64,000 bases of DNA from Clostridia bacterium (lineage in GTDB: Bacteria; Bacillota; Clostridia; Lachnospirales; Lachnospiraceae): positions 186,001-250,000 of the forward strand of contig CAJTDE010000001.1 of the NCBI GenBank assembly GCA_910574835.1, given 5' to 3'. Positions within the stretch are counted from its first letter, which is position 1. Every line of letters begins with the position of its first letter. Below are positions 8,160 to 15,992 of this stretch, piece after piece. The notes beneath the pieces were generated by a model. The model saw nothing but the letters and a program-made list of their open reading frames with translations. It had not been told where the DNA came from and searched no databases. The position numbers were made by a program, and so were the translations under genes.

Positions 8160-9505
8160 GAAAACTGCGTACTGTTTTTATGAAGTATGCGATATTTCTT
8201 GCGCTTGGTGTCTTTCTGGTTGCTTTTGTCAACATAGCCTTCTATCTATTTGGAGTTGAAATTGGATTTATATACCCAATAAATAGAATGAGCGCAGAAA
8301 TAGAAAATGCGAGGGGAAGTTTACAATCCACAGATCGGATTACAGAAAATGAAATACCACCTCTTTGTGAATATGCCCTTTTCACAAAAGACGGAAAGTA
8401 TATTGGCGGTTCGCTCGCTCAGGAAGAACCAGCTTCCGTTTGGAAAATGTGCATTGTGAACAATCAGACAAGCAGCAAGCCTTATCTGTATGCTGTAATA
8501 GACAGGACTGACGAAATACTGATTTTAAGGTATAGAATGACCGCCCAATTCAGCAATCCACTGTTGCATAGAATATTTTCTTCGGCAGATTGGGTTTTAA
8601 TTGCTGTCATTATATTGGAAATTCTGCTTTTCTTGATTGTTTTGTCATATCTATTCGGGAAATACCTTGGGAACAAAATGGATAAATTGCTGACTGCTGT
8701 AAAGAAAATTGAGCAGCAGGATTTGAATTTTGAGGTTGAAAAAAGCTATTTATATGAAATTGACTTAACTCTTGACGCACTCAATCACATGAAATTAGCA
8801 CTAAAAAAATCGCTTACAGAACAATGGCAGGCCGACAAACTGCGGCAAGAACAGATTTCTGCATTAGCCCATGATCTCAAGACACCGCTAACCATCATCC
8901 GAGGCAATACGGAATTGTTGTACGATACTGACTTAACAATAGAACAACAGGAATGTGCTGACTACATCACAGACAGCTATACGCAGATGCAAGTTTATGT
9001 TAAAACCCTGATAGACCTGTCTACGGCTTCAACAGGGTATCAGCTTAATAAAGAAATCTTTAATCTTCCTGATTATCTAAAGCAAGTGAAAGTATCAATA
9101 GATGCTTTGTGCAGGACAAAAGAAATTCATTTGCGAATGAGTACGTCCGACATCCCGATGCAACTAACCGCAGATAAGGTTTTGTTAGGACGTGCCATTC
9201 AAAATGTGGTAAATAATGCGTTGGACTATTCCCCGCAAGATGGAACACTTCATATAGATGTCTGCGGAAAAGACAATTTCGTTGAAATTTCAGTCACGGA
9301 CGAGGGGGAAGGATTTTCTAACGAAGCGTTGCAGCACGCGCAAGAACAATTCTTTATGGACGACCAAAGCCGTAATTCAAAGATGCACTTTGGTATGGGC
9401 CTATATATTGCAAAATCCATTATGGAACAACATAGTGGTGAGCTTGTCTTAGAAAACTCCAAAAGTACAGGCGGTGCAAAAGTAATTTTGAAAATTCCAT
9501 TTTGA
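8150..9505 (+). CDS. Sensor histidine kinase (lantibiotic-sensing type)
   Basis: Membrane kinase of 451 residues. One helix lies near residues 13-36, followed by an extracellular loop of about 110 residues and a second helix at 146-170, then a linker and the HisKA domain with phospho-acceptor H241 in LAHDLKTPLTII. The ATPase domain shows the N box (QNVVNNALDYS), G1 (VTDEGEGF) and G2 (HFGMGLYIAKS). The extracellular loop is larger than in BceS-type kinases that sense via their transporter, so direct peptide sensing as in NisK/SpaK is more likely (inference). Confidence 0.88.
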   Translation: MGVRKLRTVFMKYAIFLALGVFLVAFVNIAFYLFGVEIGFIYPINRMSAEIENARGSLQSTDRITENEIPPLCEYALFTKDGKYIGGSLAQEEPASVWKMCIVNNQTSSKPYLYAVIDRTDEILILRYRMTAQFSNPLLHRIFSSADWVLIAVIILEILLFLIVLSYLFGKYLGNKMDKLLTAVKKIEQQDLNFEVEKSYLYEIDLTLDALNHMKLALKKSLTEQWQADKLRQEQISALAHDLKTPLTIIRGNTELLYDTDLTIEQQECADYITDSYTQMQVYVKTLIDLSTASTGYQLNKEIFNLPDYLKQVKVSIDALCRTKEIHLRMSTSDIPMQLTADKVLLGRAIQNVVNNALDYSPQDGTLHIDVCGKDNFVEISVTDEGEGFSNEALQHAQEQFFMDDQSRNSKMHFGMGLYIAKSIMEQHSGELVLENSKSTGGAKVILKIPF

Positions 9506-9509
9506 TAGG

Positions 9510-9539
9510 ATGGGTGGCTTTTACGGCCACCCATTTTTG
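9510..9539 (+). terminator. Intrinsic terminator after the histidine kinase
   Basis: A perfect 9-bp stem (ATGGGTGGC / GCCACCCAT) with a 7-nt loop is followed by TTTTTG, four bases after the kinase stop codon. Confidence 0.85.
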
Positions 9540-9540
9540 C

Positions 9541-9577
9541 AAATCTCTATGAAATCTTCAAAAACTTCTCTTATTAT
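9541..9577 (+). promoter_or_regulatory. Second copy of the lantibiotic-response operator, without an evident target gene
   Basis: The 23-nt sequence at 9541-9563 differs by one base from that at 4968-4990. A TATTAT box begins at 9572, at the same 18-nt distance from the second ATCTT as the -10 box of the first copy. No credible gene follows on this strand; instead a hairpin region follows. It may drive a small RNA or be what is left of a second target operon. Confidence 0.45.
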
Positions 9578-9763
9578 ATCTCTAAAGTAAATGATCTGCC
9601 CAGCGGCAGAAAAGAAAAAAACCGCTGCTGGGCAGGCCGATTCCCCATGCCTATATTTTATTCCATGCGGCGGTTTTCATTTCTCAAAGCCGCCGCTCTT
9701 TATCGGACATAGCCACGACTTTTCAAATGCAAAGCCGATAACTGTAGGGACGGTTCCTATATG
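9578..9763. other. Gene-free stretch with three hairpins
   Basis: Three inverted repeats follow each other: 9596-9608 with 9623-9635 (CTGCCCAGC arms), 9668-9694 (CGGCGG/CCGCCG), and GCCGATAAC at 9733 with its complement ending at 9771. Read on the minus strand the last one lies at the end of the KTR gene and is followed by TTTGCATTT, so it may terminate that operon. A 115-codon plus-strand frame across this area (9591-9938) overlaps the KTR gene in antisense and does not look coding. Confidence 0.4.
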
Positions 9764-9961
9764 TTATCGGCTCTGCGTCTGTGCGTCTGGCTCTATGGTG
9801 GATGTATTCAGTTGTCGGACACTGATTAATATTTCCTGCTTGCACTTGGGACAATGCAGCGGAAACCTTTCAAGAACCGTATCTTCGTATACTTTTATTC
9901 GGGTCTTTCCGCCACAGGCAGGACAGCATATCCAGTGAGAACAATTTTGTGTTGCGTTCAT
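9764..9961 (-). CDS. Cysteine-rich KTR domain protein
   Basis: Small zinc-ribbon-like protein of about 65 residues. CPACGGKTRIKVYEDT near the start and CPKCKQE further on provide two CxxC pairs, and the end SRQ-to-EPDAQTQSR stretch is typical of the KTR family found on Tn916/CTn-type conjugative elements. Its biochemical role is unknown. The ATG at 9961 is preceded by AAGGTGG. It lies 18 nt after the MATE gene on the same strand, so the two are co-transcribed. Confidence 0.8.
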   Translation of the reverse strand: MNATQNCSHWICCPACGGKTRIKVYEDTVLERFPLHCPKCKQEILISVRQLNTSTIEPDAQTQSR

Positions 9962-9979
9962 TTGCACCACCTTATGTTA

Positions 9980-11356
9980 TCAATGCTCCGGGGATGGAAT
10001 GGAAATATGGGCTCCTGCTATCCGCAATTCTCTGTGTAGCCGAACCGCCATAACTGCGGTGACAATAGCTGAAATAATGTCTGCTATCGGCTGTGCGTAG
10101 AGAATGCCGCTTAATCCCCAAACCGCTGGAAGTATCAGAATAGCAGGGATAAAACAAATCCCCTGACGGCAAGCGCCGAGGATGCAGCCCTCTGTGGCTT
10201 TTCCCATCACAAGGAACAGGAAGGAATAGACTGTGTAAAAACCAAAAAGGACAAAAGAGAGGCCGTTTGCCCGTAGCGCAATAGAACCGACACGAACCAT
10301 CTCCGCATCTTCCTTTGTGAAAAGGGATACAATCTGCGTAGAGAATACAGCGGCAATAACACCAAAAATGACACAAAAGGCAGTAGAACAGAGGATAGCA
10401 GTTTTGATAGCCTCTCGCAGCCGGTCAAATTTTTTTGCCCCATAGCTAAATCCGGCGATTGGCTGAAATCCTTTCAGAAAGCCAAAGACTATCAGTGTCC
10501 CCATGGACATGATTTTTGTGACCGGTCCCATTGCGGCCAGTGCGGAACCTCCGTAATCCTTGGCAGCACTGTTTATCATGCTGATGGAAAGACTGGTCAG
10601 AAGTTGGAAAATCAGCGTGGGAATACCGATTTTCAAAATTTCGGACATAATCTCTTTTGCAAAGCAACATTCTTTAATACTAAAGCTGAACACGCTCTTT
10701 TTGCGGAGTATGTAATACAGATAAACCAATGTGGAAACGATTTGGGAAATCGCTGTCGCAATCGCCGCGCCAGCTACACCGAGGTTCAGCGCGTAGACGA
10801 AAACAGGGTCTAATATCACATTCAACACCGCGCCAGCCATCAGCGCACACATAGCCGTTTTCGCCGCCCCCTCGCTGGAAACGATGTTGTTCATGGTGAC
10901 ATTGAATACGTTGAAAATGGAGAACACGATATAGATGCGTGTGTAAGTGATTGCATAGGGCATCACGCTTTCGATTGCGCCAGCTTGTTTCAAAACCGGT
11001 TCCAGAAAGATAACGGAGAGCAGGATCACGACTGCGCCAATGGAAACGCCGCTGTAGATGGCCGTACTCGCAACCTTGTTCGCCGTGTCCTTATCGCCCC
11101 GGCCCAGTAGTCTGGACAGATAGGCGGCAGCGCCGTTTCCGAACAGCAGGCCCAGGCCAACAACAATCTGTCCCAGGGGGAAGGCAACTGTGACCGCGCC
11201 CATCTGGTCGGTTCCCAGCCCGCCTACAAAATAGGTGTCTATCAGATTGTAAAGGGCGTTAATGAGCATACCAATCATCGTTGGGATGCCCAGCGCCAGG
11301 AGAGTTTTGGGAATTGGCGCACTCCCCAGAAGCGCCATTTTTTTGTTTCCGTCCAT
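9980..11356 (-). CDS. MATE family efflux transporter
   Basis: Twelve-helix multidrug/Na+ antiporter of 458 residues. The N-terminal half has IPTMIGMLINALYNLIDTYF and the second half starts near residue 230 with IGIPTLIFQLLTSLSISMIN, showing the internal duplication of the family. It belongs to the NorM/DinF-like group common in Firmicutes. It is transcribed away from a PadR regulator through a shared operator region (11373-11456), which suggests substrate-induced derepression. The substrate is unknown. Confidence 0.9.
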   Translation of the reverse strand: MDGNKKMALLGSAPIPKTLLALGIPTMIGMLINALYNLIDTYFVGGLGTDQMGAVTVAFPLGQIVVGLGLLFGNGAAAYLSRLLGRGDKDTANKVASTAIYSGVSIGAVVILLSVIFLEPVLKQAGAIESVMPYAITYTRIYIVFSIFNVFNVTMNNIVSSEGAAKTAMCALMAGAVLNVILDPVFVYALNLGVAGAAIATAISQIVSTLVYLYYILRKKSVFSFSIKECCFAKEIMSEILKIGIPTLIFQLLTSLSISMINSAAKDYGGSALAAMGPVTKIMSMGTLIVFGFLKGFQPIAGFSYGAKKFDRLREAIKTAILCSTAFCVIFGVIAAVFSTQIVSLFTKEDAEMVRVGSIALRANGLSFVLFGFYTVYSFLFLVMGKATEGCILGACRQGICFIPAILILPAVWGLSGILYAQPIADIISAIVTAVMAVRLHRELRIAGAHISIPSPEH

Positions 11357-11372
11357 AAATTGCTCCTTTCTC

Positions 11373-11456
11373 TTGACAGCTAGTGTAATGTGAAGTAGTA
11401 TATTTTATAGTAGCAGCCAGCCAACACATACTACTATAATTTATAGTACTTGTCAA
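11373..11456. promoter_or_regulatory. Mirror-image divergent promoters with two PadR-type operators
   Basis: The plus-strand promoter for the PadR gene is TTGACA (11373-11378), 17 nt, TAGTAT (11396-11401). The minus-strand promoter for the MATE gene is its mirror: TTGACA (complement of 11451-11456), 17 nt, TAGTAT (complement of 11428-11433). AT-rich dyads lie on them: 11394-11414 over the first -10 box and 11429-11450 over the spacer and -10 box of the second. Both share ATAGTA arms, so one dimeric repressor could block both directions. Confidence 0.75.
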
Positions 11457-11476
11457 GTGCGAAAGGGGAAATCTTC

Positions 11477-12001
11477 ATGGCAACAATAGATTTGATTGTC
11501 CTTGGGATGCTTAAAAAGCAGCCGTTGAGTGCCTACGACATTCAAAAGCTGGTAGAATACCGCAATATTTCAAAATGGGTAAAAATCAGTACACCGTCTA
11601 TCTACAAAAAGGTCATTCAGCTAGAGGAAAAGGGGCTGCTCCAAAGTGTCCCCATGCGGGAAAATAATATGCCGGAAAAAGCGGTGTACTCGCTGACGGC
11701 CAGCGGTGAACAGGAATTTGAACGGCTGATGGGGGAACTCTCCGCCCAGCCTATCCGTATGTTCCTGGATTTCAATGCTGTAATTGTAAATTTGGACAGC
11801 GTTCCTTTGGCAATGCAAAAATCCTGCGTTGCCAGCATTGAAAAAAATGTGCAGGATTTGAAAACATATCTGGAAGAAAACCTTCGGGAAAAAGAAAACG
11901 CGCCGGAGGTTCCTGAAATCGGTATGGCGGTTTTGCGTCAGCAATTTGTCTTGGCTGAAACGATTGGAATTTGGATTGAGGAATTGAAAAAACGATTTTA
12001 G
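11477..12001 (+). CDS. PadR family transcriptional regulator
   Basis: Winged-helix repressor of 174 residues. The N-terminal DNA-binding domain runs MATIDLIVLGMLKKQPLSAYDIQKL and includes ISTPSIYKKVIQLEEKGLL; the C-terminal helical region is the dimerisation part (PadR_C-like). The start at 11477 is preceded by GAAAGGGGAAA; an upstream start at 11450 would lie inside the operator. By position it should repress both itself and the divergent MATE/KTR operon, with a drug or envelope signal as inducer (inference). Confidence 0.85.
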   Translation: MATIDLIVLGMLKKQPLSAYDIQKLVEYRNISKWVKISTPSIYKKVIQLEEKGLLQSVPMRENNMPEKAVYSLTASGEQEFERLMGELSAQPIRMFLDFNAVIVNLDSVPLAMQKSCVASIEKNVQDLKTYLEENLREKENAPEVPEIGMAVLRQQFVLAETIGIWIEELKKRF

Positions 12002-12020
12002 AGGCTAATTCTCAAACGCG

Positions 12021-12067
12021 CAAAAGGGGAAGGAAACCACAATAATGTGTGGTTTTCTTCCCCTTTT
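12021..12067 (+). terminator. Terminator after the PadR gene
   Basis: AAAAGGGGAAG pairs with CTTCCCCTTTT around a second stem (AAACCACA / TGTGGTTT), giving a long stable hairpin that ends in a T-rich tract. Confidence 0.8.
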
Positions 12068-12144
12068 GTTGTTATTTCATAGTGCAGGTGCAAAATGTCA
12101 GCAGCCTGCTTCACAATTTAATTTGTGGTCTTGTCTATATTAGT

Positions 12145-12430
12145 GAAATGGTATTTCCAGAATATGGTGTCCACTTTATCGCCGTGAATGACGGGGGGAC
12201 AGCATAAAGGGAGATAGCGAGTTTACCGCAATCAGCAACGTATTTAATGAGATGTTCGCCAAGGACACCAGCAAGAAAATTAAGGCTACCTGGGCCATAC
12301 GATCATTTCAAGACCAGCAAGCCATTGTTCAAGAGCAAGAAAAAGGCCTGGAATAACCCGTCCGAGTGGGTGATCTTCAAGAGGATTTACGAGGACAATA
12401 TTTCCGGCAAACTGCCCAAGACAAAAATAA
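12145..12430 (+). pseudogene. Broken large serine recombinase (island integrase remnant)
   Basis: Three out-of-phase pieces can be read. EYGVHFIAVNDG (from 12163) ends in a stop at 12207. GDSEFTAISNVFNEMFAKDT followed by SKKIKATWA (from 12210) is the end of the resolvase catalytic domain of TnpX-like recombinases. A last piece in another frame (TSKPLFKSKKKAWNNPSEWV, then YEDNISGKLP) corresponds to later, normally distant parts of such proteins. The gene therefore has a stop, a frameshift and large internal deletions. It probably is the dead integrase of the element whose replication gene fragment lies at 4729. Confidence 0.7.
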
Positions 12431-12437
12431 TGCGAAA

Positions 12438-12511
12438 GTCGGCGCAGCTTGACGCTACGCCGACCCTCGCCCCAAATGTTTTCTTACGTCACCGCCCCAT
12501 TTTGGGCGAGG
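12438..12511. terminator. Hairpin pair between the island and the trp transporter operon
   Basis: GTCGGCG...CGCCGAC (12438-12464) and CCTCGCCC...GGGCGAGG (12465-12511) stand back to back in front of the 3' end of the ABC gene at 12526. They likely terminate transcription arriving on the minus strand, although no long T-run follows. Confidence 0.45.
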
Positions 12512-12525
12512 CTTTGGGGGGTGGG

Positions 12526-13326
12526 TTATTGGGATAGGAGGATTCGGTCGTTGTCCAGTTCTTGGCCGGTTCCGGCTTTGAAGCGGGAGAGGAGATCTTC
12601 TTTGGTTAGGTGGGAGCGTTCTTCGCCGCCTACGTCCAGGACGATGCTGCCGTCGGACATCAGGAGGGTGCGGTTGCCTAGCTCTAAAGCCTGTTTCATG
12701 TTGTGAGTTATCATGAGGCAGGTGATGTGATTGCGGGCTGTTATGGTTTTTGTCAGGTCGAGGACTTTTTCGGCGGTGCCGGGGTCTAGGGCGGCGGTGT
12801 GTTCGTCCAGGAGAAGGAGCTTTGGAGGAACCATTGTTGACATGAGAAGGGTCAGGGCCTGGCGCTGGCCGCCGGAGAGGAGGCCTACGGGCTGTTTCAG
12901 GCGATCTTCCAGGCCCATTTCCAGGAGGGATAGCTGTTCTTGGAAGAAGGCTTTATCTTTTTTGGAGATTCGGCTGAAAGGGGAGGAGCCTTCGGTGTTG
13001 CGCAGGTAGGCCAAGGCCATGTTTTCTTCTATGGTCATGGTGGGGGCCGTGCCTTTTAGGGGGTCCTGGAATAAGCGGCCGATGAAGTGGCTGCGCTTGT
13101 ATTCGGGGAGAAAGGTGATGTCTTTTCCGTCTACGGATATGGAACCCTCGTCTACATAGAAGGCGCCGGCGATGGCGTTGAACATGGTGGATTTGCCTGC
13201 GCCGTTGGAGCCGATGATTGTGACGAAGTCGCCGTTGTCCAGATGGAGAGACAGGTCGGAAATGGCTTTTTTGGCGTTGATGGTTCCGGGATTAAAGGTT
13301 TTGGAGATGTTTTTAATATCCAGCAT
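12526..13326 (-). CDS. trpZ: ABC transporter ATP-binding protein (TrpZ-like)
   Basis: ATPase of 266 residues with Walker A GSNGAGKS near residue 38, signature LLSGGQRQAL near 146, Walker B LLLLDEHTAALDP and the switch H of MITHNMKQ. DEHTAALDP in place of DEPTxGLD is typical of the amino-acid/TrpXYZ-like group of importers whose binding proteins are of the ABC_sub_bind type. It is the last gene of the operon, 1 nt after the permease gene. Tryptophan as substrate is inferred from the T-box upstream. The symbol follows published TrpXYZ naming and is tentative. Confidence 0.82.
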   Translation of the reverse strand: MLDIKNISKTFNPGTINAKKAISDLSLHLDNGDFVTIIGSNGAGKSTMFNAIAGAFYVDEGSISVDGKDITFLPEYKRSHFIGRLFQDPLKGTAPTMTIEENMALAYLRNTEGSSPFSRISKKDKAFFQEQLSLLEMGLEDRLKQPVGLLSGGQRQALTLLMSTMVPPKLLLLDEHTAALDPGTAEKVLDLTKTITARNHITCLMITHNMKQALELGNRTLLMSDGSIVLDVGGEERSHLTKEDLLSRFKAGTGQELDNDRILLSQ

Positions 13327-13327
13327 G

Positions 13328-14233
13328 TTATCTTCCTCCTTTCCGGGCTGCGGCTTTTCGCTTCTCGAAGAGAACCCAGTTTTTTATGGTTGGGAATGCG
13401 ATAGCCAGGGCTACGATGACTGCGGTGATAAGCCGAAGACCCTGGACGGGCATTATTTTGGTGTACAGTACGATGGCGTAGATGAGCCGGTAGATTGCGG
13501 AGCCGACGATGGCGGCTATGGCTCCTTTGACCAGTGTGCGGCGGCCCAGTACGGTTTCGCCTATGATGAGGCAGGCCAGGCCGATGACTACGATGCCGGT
13601 TCCTCCGTTGATGTCGGCTGCGTTCTGGTATTGCCCGACCATAGCGCCGGAGAGGGCGGTCATGGCGTTTGCCACGCACAGGCCCACGGTGATGGTGAAG
13701 GCGGGATTGATGGAGGAGGCCCGTACCATGTCCATGTTGTCGCCGGTGGCGCGGATGGAGAGGCCCAGCCGGGTTCCCAGGAACAGGATCAGCAGGACGC
13801 CCATGAGGATTGTGATGAATCCGGCAAGCAGGGCTTCGTTCCAGGCTCCGCCGATGCCTGTGTTTTCGAAGAGGGTGAAGATGGTTTCGGATTTCAGAAG
13901 GCTTACGTTGGCGCTCCAGCCCATGACCATAAGGTTCACGGTGTAGAGGCCCATGTTGGTGACGATGCCGGCCAGTATGGAGGGAACGCCGAGCTTTGTC
14001 TGAAGAAATGCGGTTACAAAGCCTGCGGCCATGCCTGCAATCATGGCGGCGGGAATGGCAAGCAGGGGATGCCCGGAGGCGGCCAGGGTCACGGATACGG
14101 CGGCGCCCAGGACAAAGCAGCCGTCTGTGGTCAGATCCGCAATATCCAGAATACGGTAGCTTAAGAATAAAGCCATTGCTACCAGAGCATAGAGAAAGCC
14201 CAGTTCCAGGGCTGTTTGTGTAATGTAGAGCAC
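13328..14233 (-). CDS. trpY: ABC transporter permease (TrpY-like)
   Basis: Branched-chain-amino-acid-type (LivH-like) permease of about 301 residues and eight to nine helices, with the usual SYRILDIADLTTDGCFVLGA start and the cytoplasmic coupling loop LGTRLGLSIRATGDNMDMVR. The GTG start at 14233 has a good ribosome binding site (AAGGAG, 6 nt spacing); a longer frame to 14302 would run through the hairpin before the gene. It is single, so the channel is probably a homodimer. It is 1 nt from the ATPase gene. Confidence 0.83.
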   Translation of the reverse strand: MLYITQTALELGFLYALVAMALFLSYRILDIADLTTDGCFVLGAAVSVTLAASGHPLLAIPAAMIAGMAAGFVTAFLQTKLGVPSILAGIVTNMGLYTVNLMVMGWSANVSLLKSETIFTLFENTGIGGAWNEALLAGFITILMGVLLILFLGTRLGLSIRATGDNMDMVRASSINPAFTITVGLCVANAMTALSGAMVGQYQNAADINGGTGIVVIGLACLIIGETVLGRRTLVKGAIAAIVGSAIYRLIYAIVLYTKIMPVQGLRLITAVIVALAIAFPTIKNWVLFEKRKAAARKGGR

Positions 14234-14272
14234 AGTATTTCTCCTTTCCTTACAATCCGGTGAAATAAGTCG

Positions 14273-14334
14273 TCGGCTTTTCCGCTTCCCCATCAGTATC
14301 ATTTATCTGATGGCCGGAAGGCGGAAAAGCCGAG
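14273..14334 (-). repeat. Intercistronic hairpin between binding protein and permease genes
   Basis: TCGGCTTTTCCGCTTCC pairs with GGCGGAAAAGCCGA across a 30-nt loop that holds a smaller stem (ATCAG / CTGAT). On the minus strand it lies just after the stop of the binding protein gene. Such a hairpin would protect the upstream transcript or reduce read-through, giving more binding protein than permease (inference). Confidence 0.65.
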
Positions 14335-14344
14335 CGTTTTTTGA

Positions 14345-15418
14345 CTAATCCTCAGTTGTTATAACTTCAACGACTTCGCCCATTTCGGAAAATACGGAGT
14401 AATCGATGTTCAGAACTTCGGCGGTTTCCGTATTTACGGTGATGATGCCGCCCTCGGCCAGATAGAAATCATCCATATCGGTCATTCCGTTTACGATGGC
14501 GTCAAAGGCAAGGTCTGCTGTCTGAGTTCCCAGATCCGTGTAGTTTACGCCGCAGGTGGTGAAGGCGCCGTTGCGGACAAAGGAATCGGCTCCTGTGTAG
14601 TGGGGGATACCGGCCTTTGCCAGATCTTCATAGATAGCAAGCTCGGAGGCCATGATTACGTTGTCGGTAGGTGTGAAGATAGCATCTACGTTCTCTGCAA
14701 TTAAGGCGGAAGCGCAGGCGATTACTTCGTCGCTGGTTGCGGCAGGCTGCTCGCTGTAGGAAATATTCTTGGCTTCCAGATATGCCCTTGCCTCTGCAAT
14801 GGGAGTGGTGGAGTTTGCCTCGGACTGGGAGTAGAGAAGTCCTACCTTTTCAATGTCCGGGTTCTGTGCAAACATCATATCCAGGATAAAGTTTGTATTC
14901 AGTGCATCGCTTGTTCCGGTTACGTAGTCAATATCTACCAGCCCTGCTTCTGCCGGATCGGAAATTGCGGCAAAAACTACGGGGGTATTGGTGTCCTTTG
15001 CGCAGGAAACCATGACCTGAGCGGCGAGGGTGGCGATTGGGATGATAGCGTCTACCTTGTCAGTGATAAGCTGATCACCGATCTGCTTTAAGGTGGACTG
15101 GTCGCCTTGGCCGGAATAAATCTCATGGGAAATGGTGATGCCTTTTTCAGAGGCGATGGCGTCAAGCCGGGCGGCGACTGCGTTTGCAATCTCATCCAAA
15201 GAGGCGTGATCCATTTGCTTAACAATTGCTATGCTGTAGGAATCCTTGGAGCCTTCGGAGGAAGGAGTTTCACTGTCTGCGTTTGTATCGGCAGGAGCAT
15301 CCGCTGATTCCTCCGGTGCGGCAGGTTCTTCTGTTTTGCCGGAGCAGCCGAGCATGGAGCAGGCAAGTACGAAAGCACATCCAAGAGCCAGTAATTTTTT
15401 CATTGTCATCTTCTTCAT
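14345..15418 (-). CDS. trpX: ABC transporter substrate-binding lipoprotein (TrpX-like)
   Basis: Exported binding protein of 357 residues of the ABC_sub_bind family. It has a lipoprotein signal peptide with lipobox LGC (LACSMLGCSGK, cysteine near residue 25), a low-complexity linker rich in E, A, D and S, then the bilobed domain starting at YSIAIVKQMDHASLDEIANA. First gene of a three-gene operon read through the T-box leader. Since the leader's specifier is UGG, tryptophan or a precursor is the likely ligand. The same family also binds other aromatic or urea-like ligands, so ligand choice rests on the leader. Confidence 0.85.
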   Translation of the reverse strand: MKKMTMKKLLALGCAFVLACSMLGCSGKTEEPAAPEESADAPADTNADSETPSSEGSKDSYSIAIVKQMDHASLDEIANAVAARLDAIASEKGITISHEIYSGQGDQSTLKQIGDQLITDKVDAIIPIATLAAQVMVSCAKDTNTPVVFAAISDPAEAGLVDIDYVTGTSDALNTNFILDMMFAQNPDIEKVGLLYSQSEANSTTPIAEARAYLEAKNISYSEQPAATSDEVIACASALIAENVDAIFTPTDNVIMASELAIYEDLAKAGIPHYTGADSFVRNGAFTTCGVNYTDLGTQTADLAFDAIVNGMTDMDDFYLAEGGIITVNTETAEVLNIDYSVFSEMGEVVEVITTED

Positions 15419-15530
15419 AATTTTTTCTCCTTTTCTTTTACGAGGTTTTTTGATTGGGCGGCAGATGAGGAATCGTGTTTTGCCAAAATCGCGGTTCCGG
15501 GGAAATGTTTATCAGCGGTTTGCAGCCGGA

Positions 15531-15823
15531 TAAAAAAACGCTCCTGCCCCTTATATGGGACAAAAGCGTAAACTTCTGCGATACCACCCAAATTGACATT
15601 TCTTAATGAAAATGTCCACTCGCTTACACGTACCATCATACGTGCCCCGATGGATAACGGGTGGGGTCCCGTCAGCCTCTACTGGAAGTTTTCCTTCCTT
15701 CGTTCAAAGCTGCCCTCCAAAGCCCATTCGCTGACTGCTTCACGCTCCCATCCCACCCTAGGGAACTCTCTGTAGATCTGCTTCTGCCAGTTACTCTTCT
15801 TCTTCACAGGTTTCACTTATATT
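15531..15823 (-). promoter_or_regulatory. T-box leader, tryptophan specifier
   Basis: On the minus strand the leader has AGAGTAACTGGCAGAAGCAG and ACAGAGAGTTCC of stem I, then GCGAATGGG, in which TGG (complement of 15724-15726) sits in the specifier loop. The T-box sequence AATTTGGGTGGTATCGCAG (complement of 15576-15594) forms the antiterminator, followed by a terminator hairpin (ACGCT...AGCGT) and seven Ts (15531-15569). Uncharged tRNA-Trp should stabilise the antiterminator and turn on the trpXYZ-like operon when tryptophan is scarce. Confidence 0.9.
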
Positions 15824-15834
15824 GCGTTACAGGT

Positions 15835-15864
15835 ATTATACGCACAGGAGACGGGATTTGTCAA
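15835..15864 (-). promoter_or_regulatory. Promoter of the T-box operon
   Basis: Complement of 15859-15864 reads TTGACA and that of 15835-15840 reads TATAAT with an 18-nt spacer, both consensus. The start of transcription would fall near 15828, right at the 5' end of the T-box leader. Confidence 0.85.
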
Positions 15865-15894
15865 CAATTTTTTGAAAAAGGGAATTGTTGACAA
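15858..15894. promoter_or_regulatory. Perfect inverted repeat carrying both divergent -35 boxes
   Basis: TTGTCAACAATT (15858-15869) and AATTGTTGACAA (15883-15894) are perfect 12-nt arms around a 13-nt spacer. The left arm contains the -35 box of the minus-strand T-box promoter and the right arm a TTGACA (15888-15893) oriented to the NERD gene. A regulator binding the dyad would affect both promoters; it may also be chance symmetry of two -35 boxes. Confidence 0.5.
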
Positions 15895-15992
15895 ATCTAA
15901 GATAGAGAAAGAATATAAAAAAGATGGTAGAAAGAAAAAAGATTTACAGGTATAATCAAATTATGAAAACCATACCGGCAGAGGAGTAAAAA

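Noticed and set aside
5000-9505. A complete lantibiotic biosynthesis cluster
   Set aside because: No LanB, LanC, LanM, LanT or precursor peptide gene is present; only exporter and sensing genes are.
9591-9938. A 115-codon plus-strand frame after the second lantibiotic-response promoter
   Set aside because: It runs through three hairpins and antisense to the KTR gene, and has no ribosome binding site or recognisable sequence.
13172-14164. A 330-codon plus-strand frame over the TrpY-like permease gene
   Set aside because: Composition is glycine- and aspartate-rich low complexity, which comes from the antisense of hydrophobic codons; the minus-strand permease is convincing.
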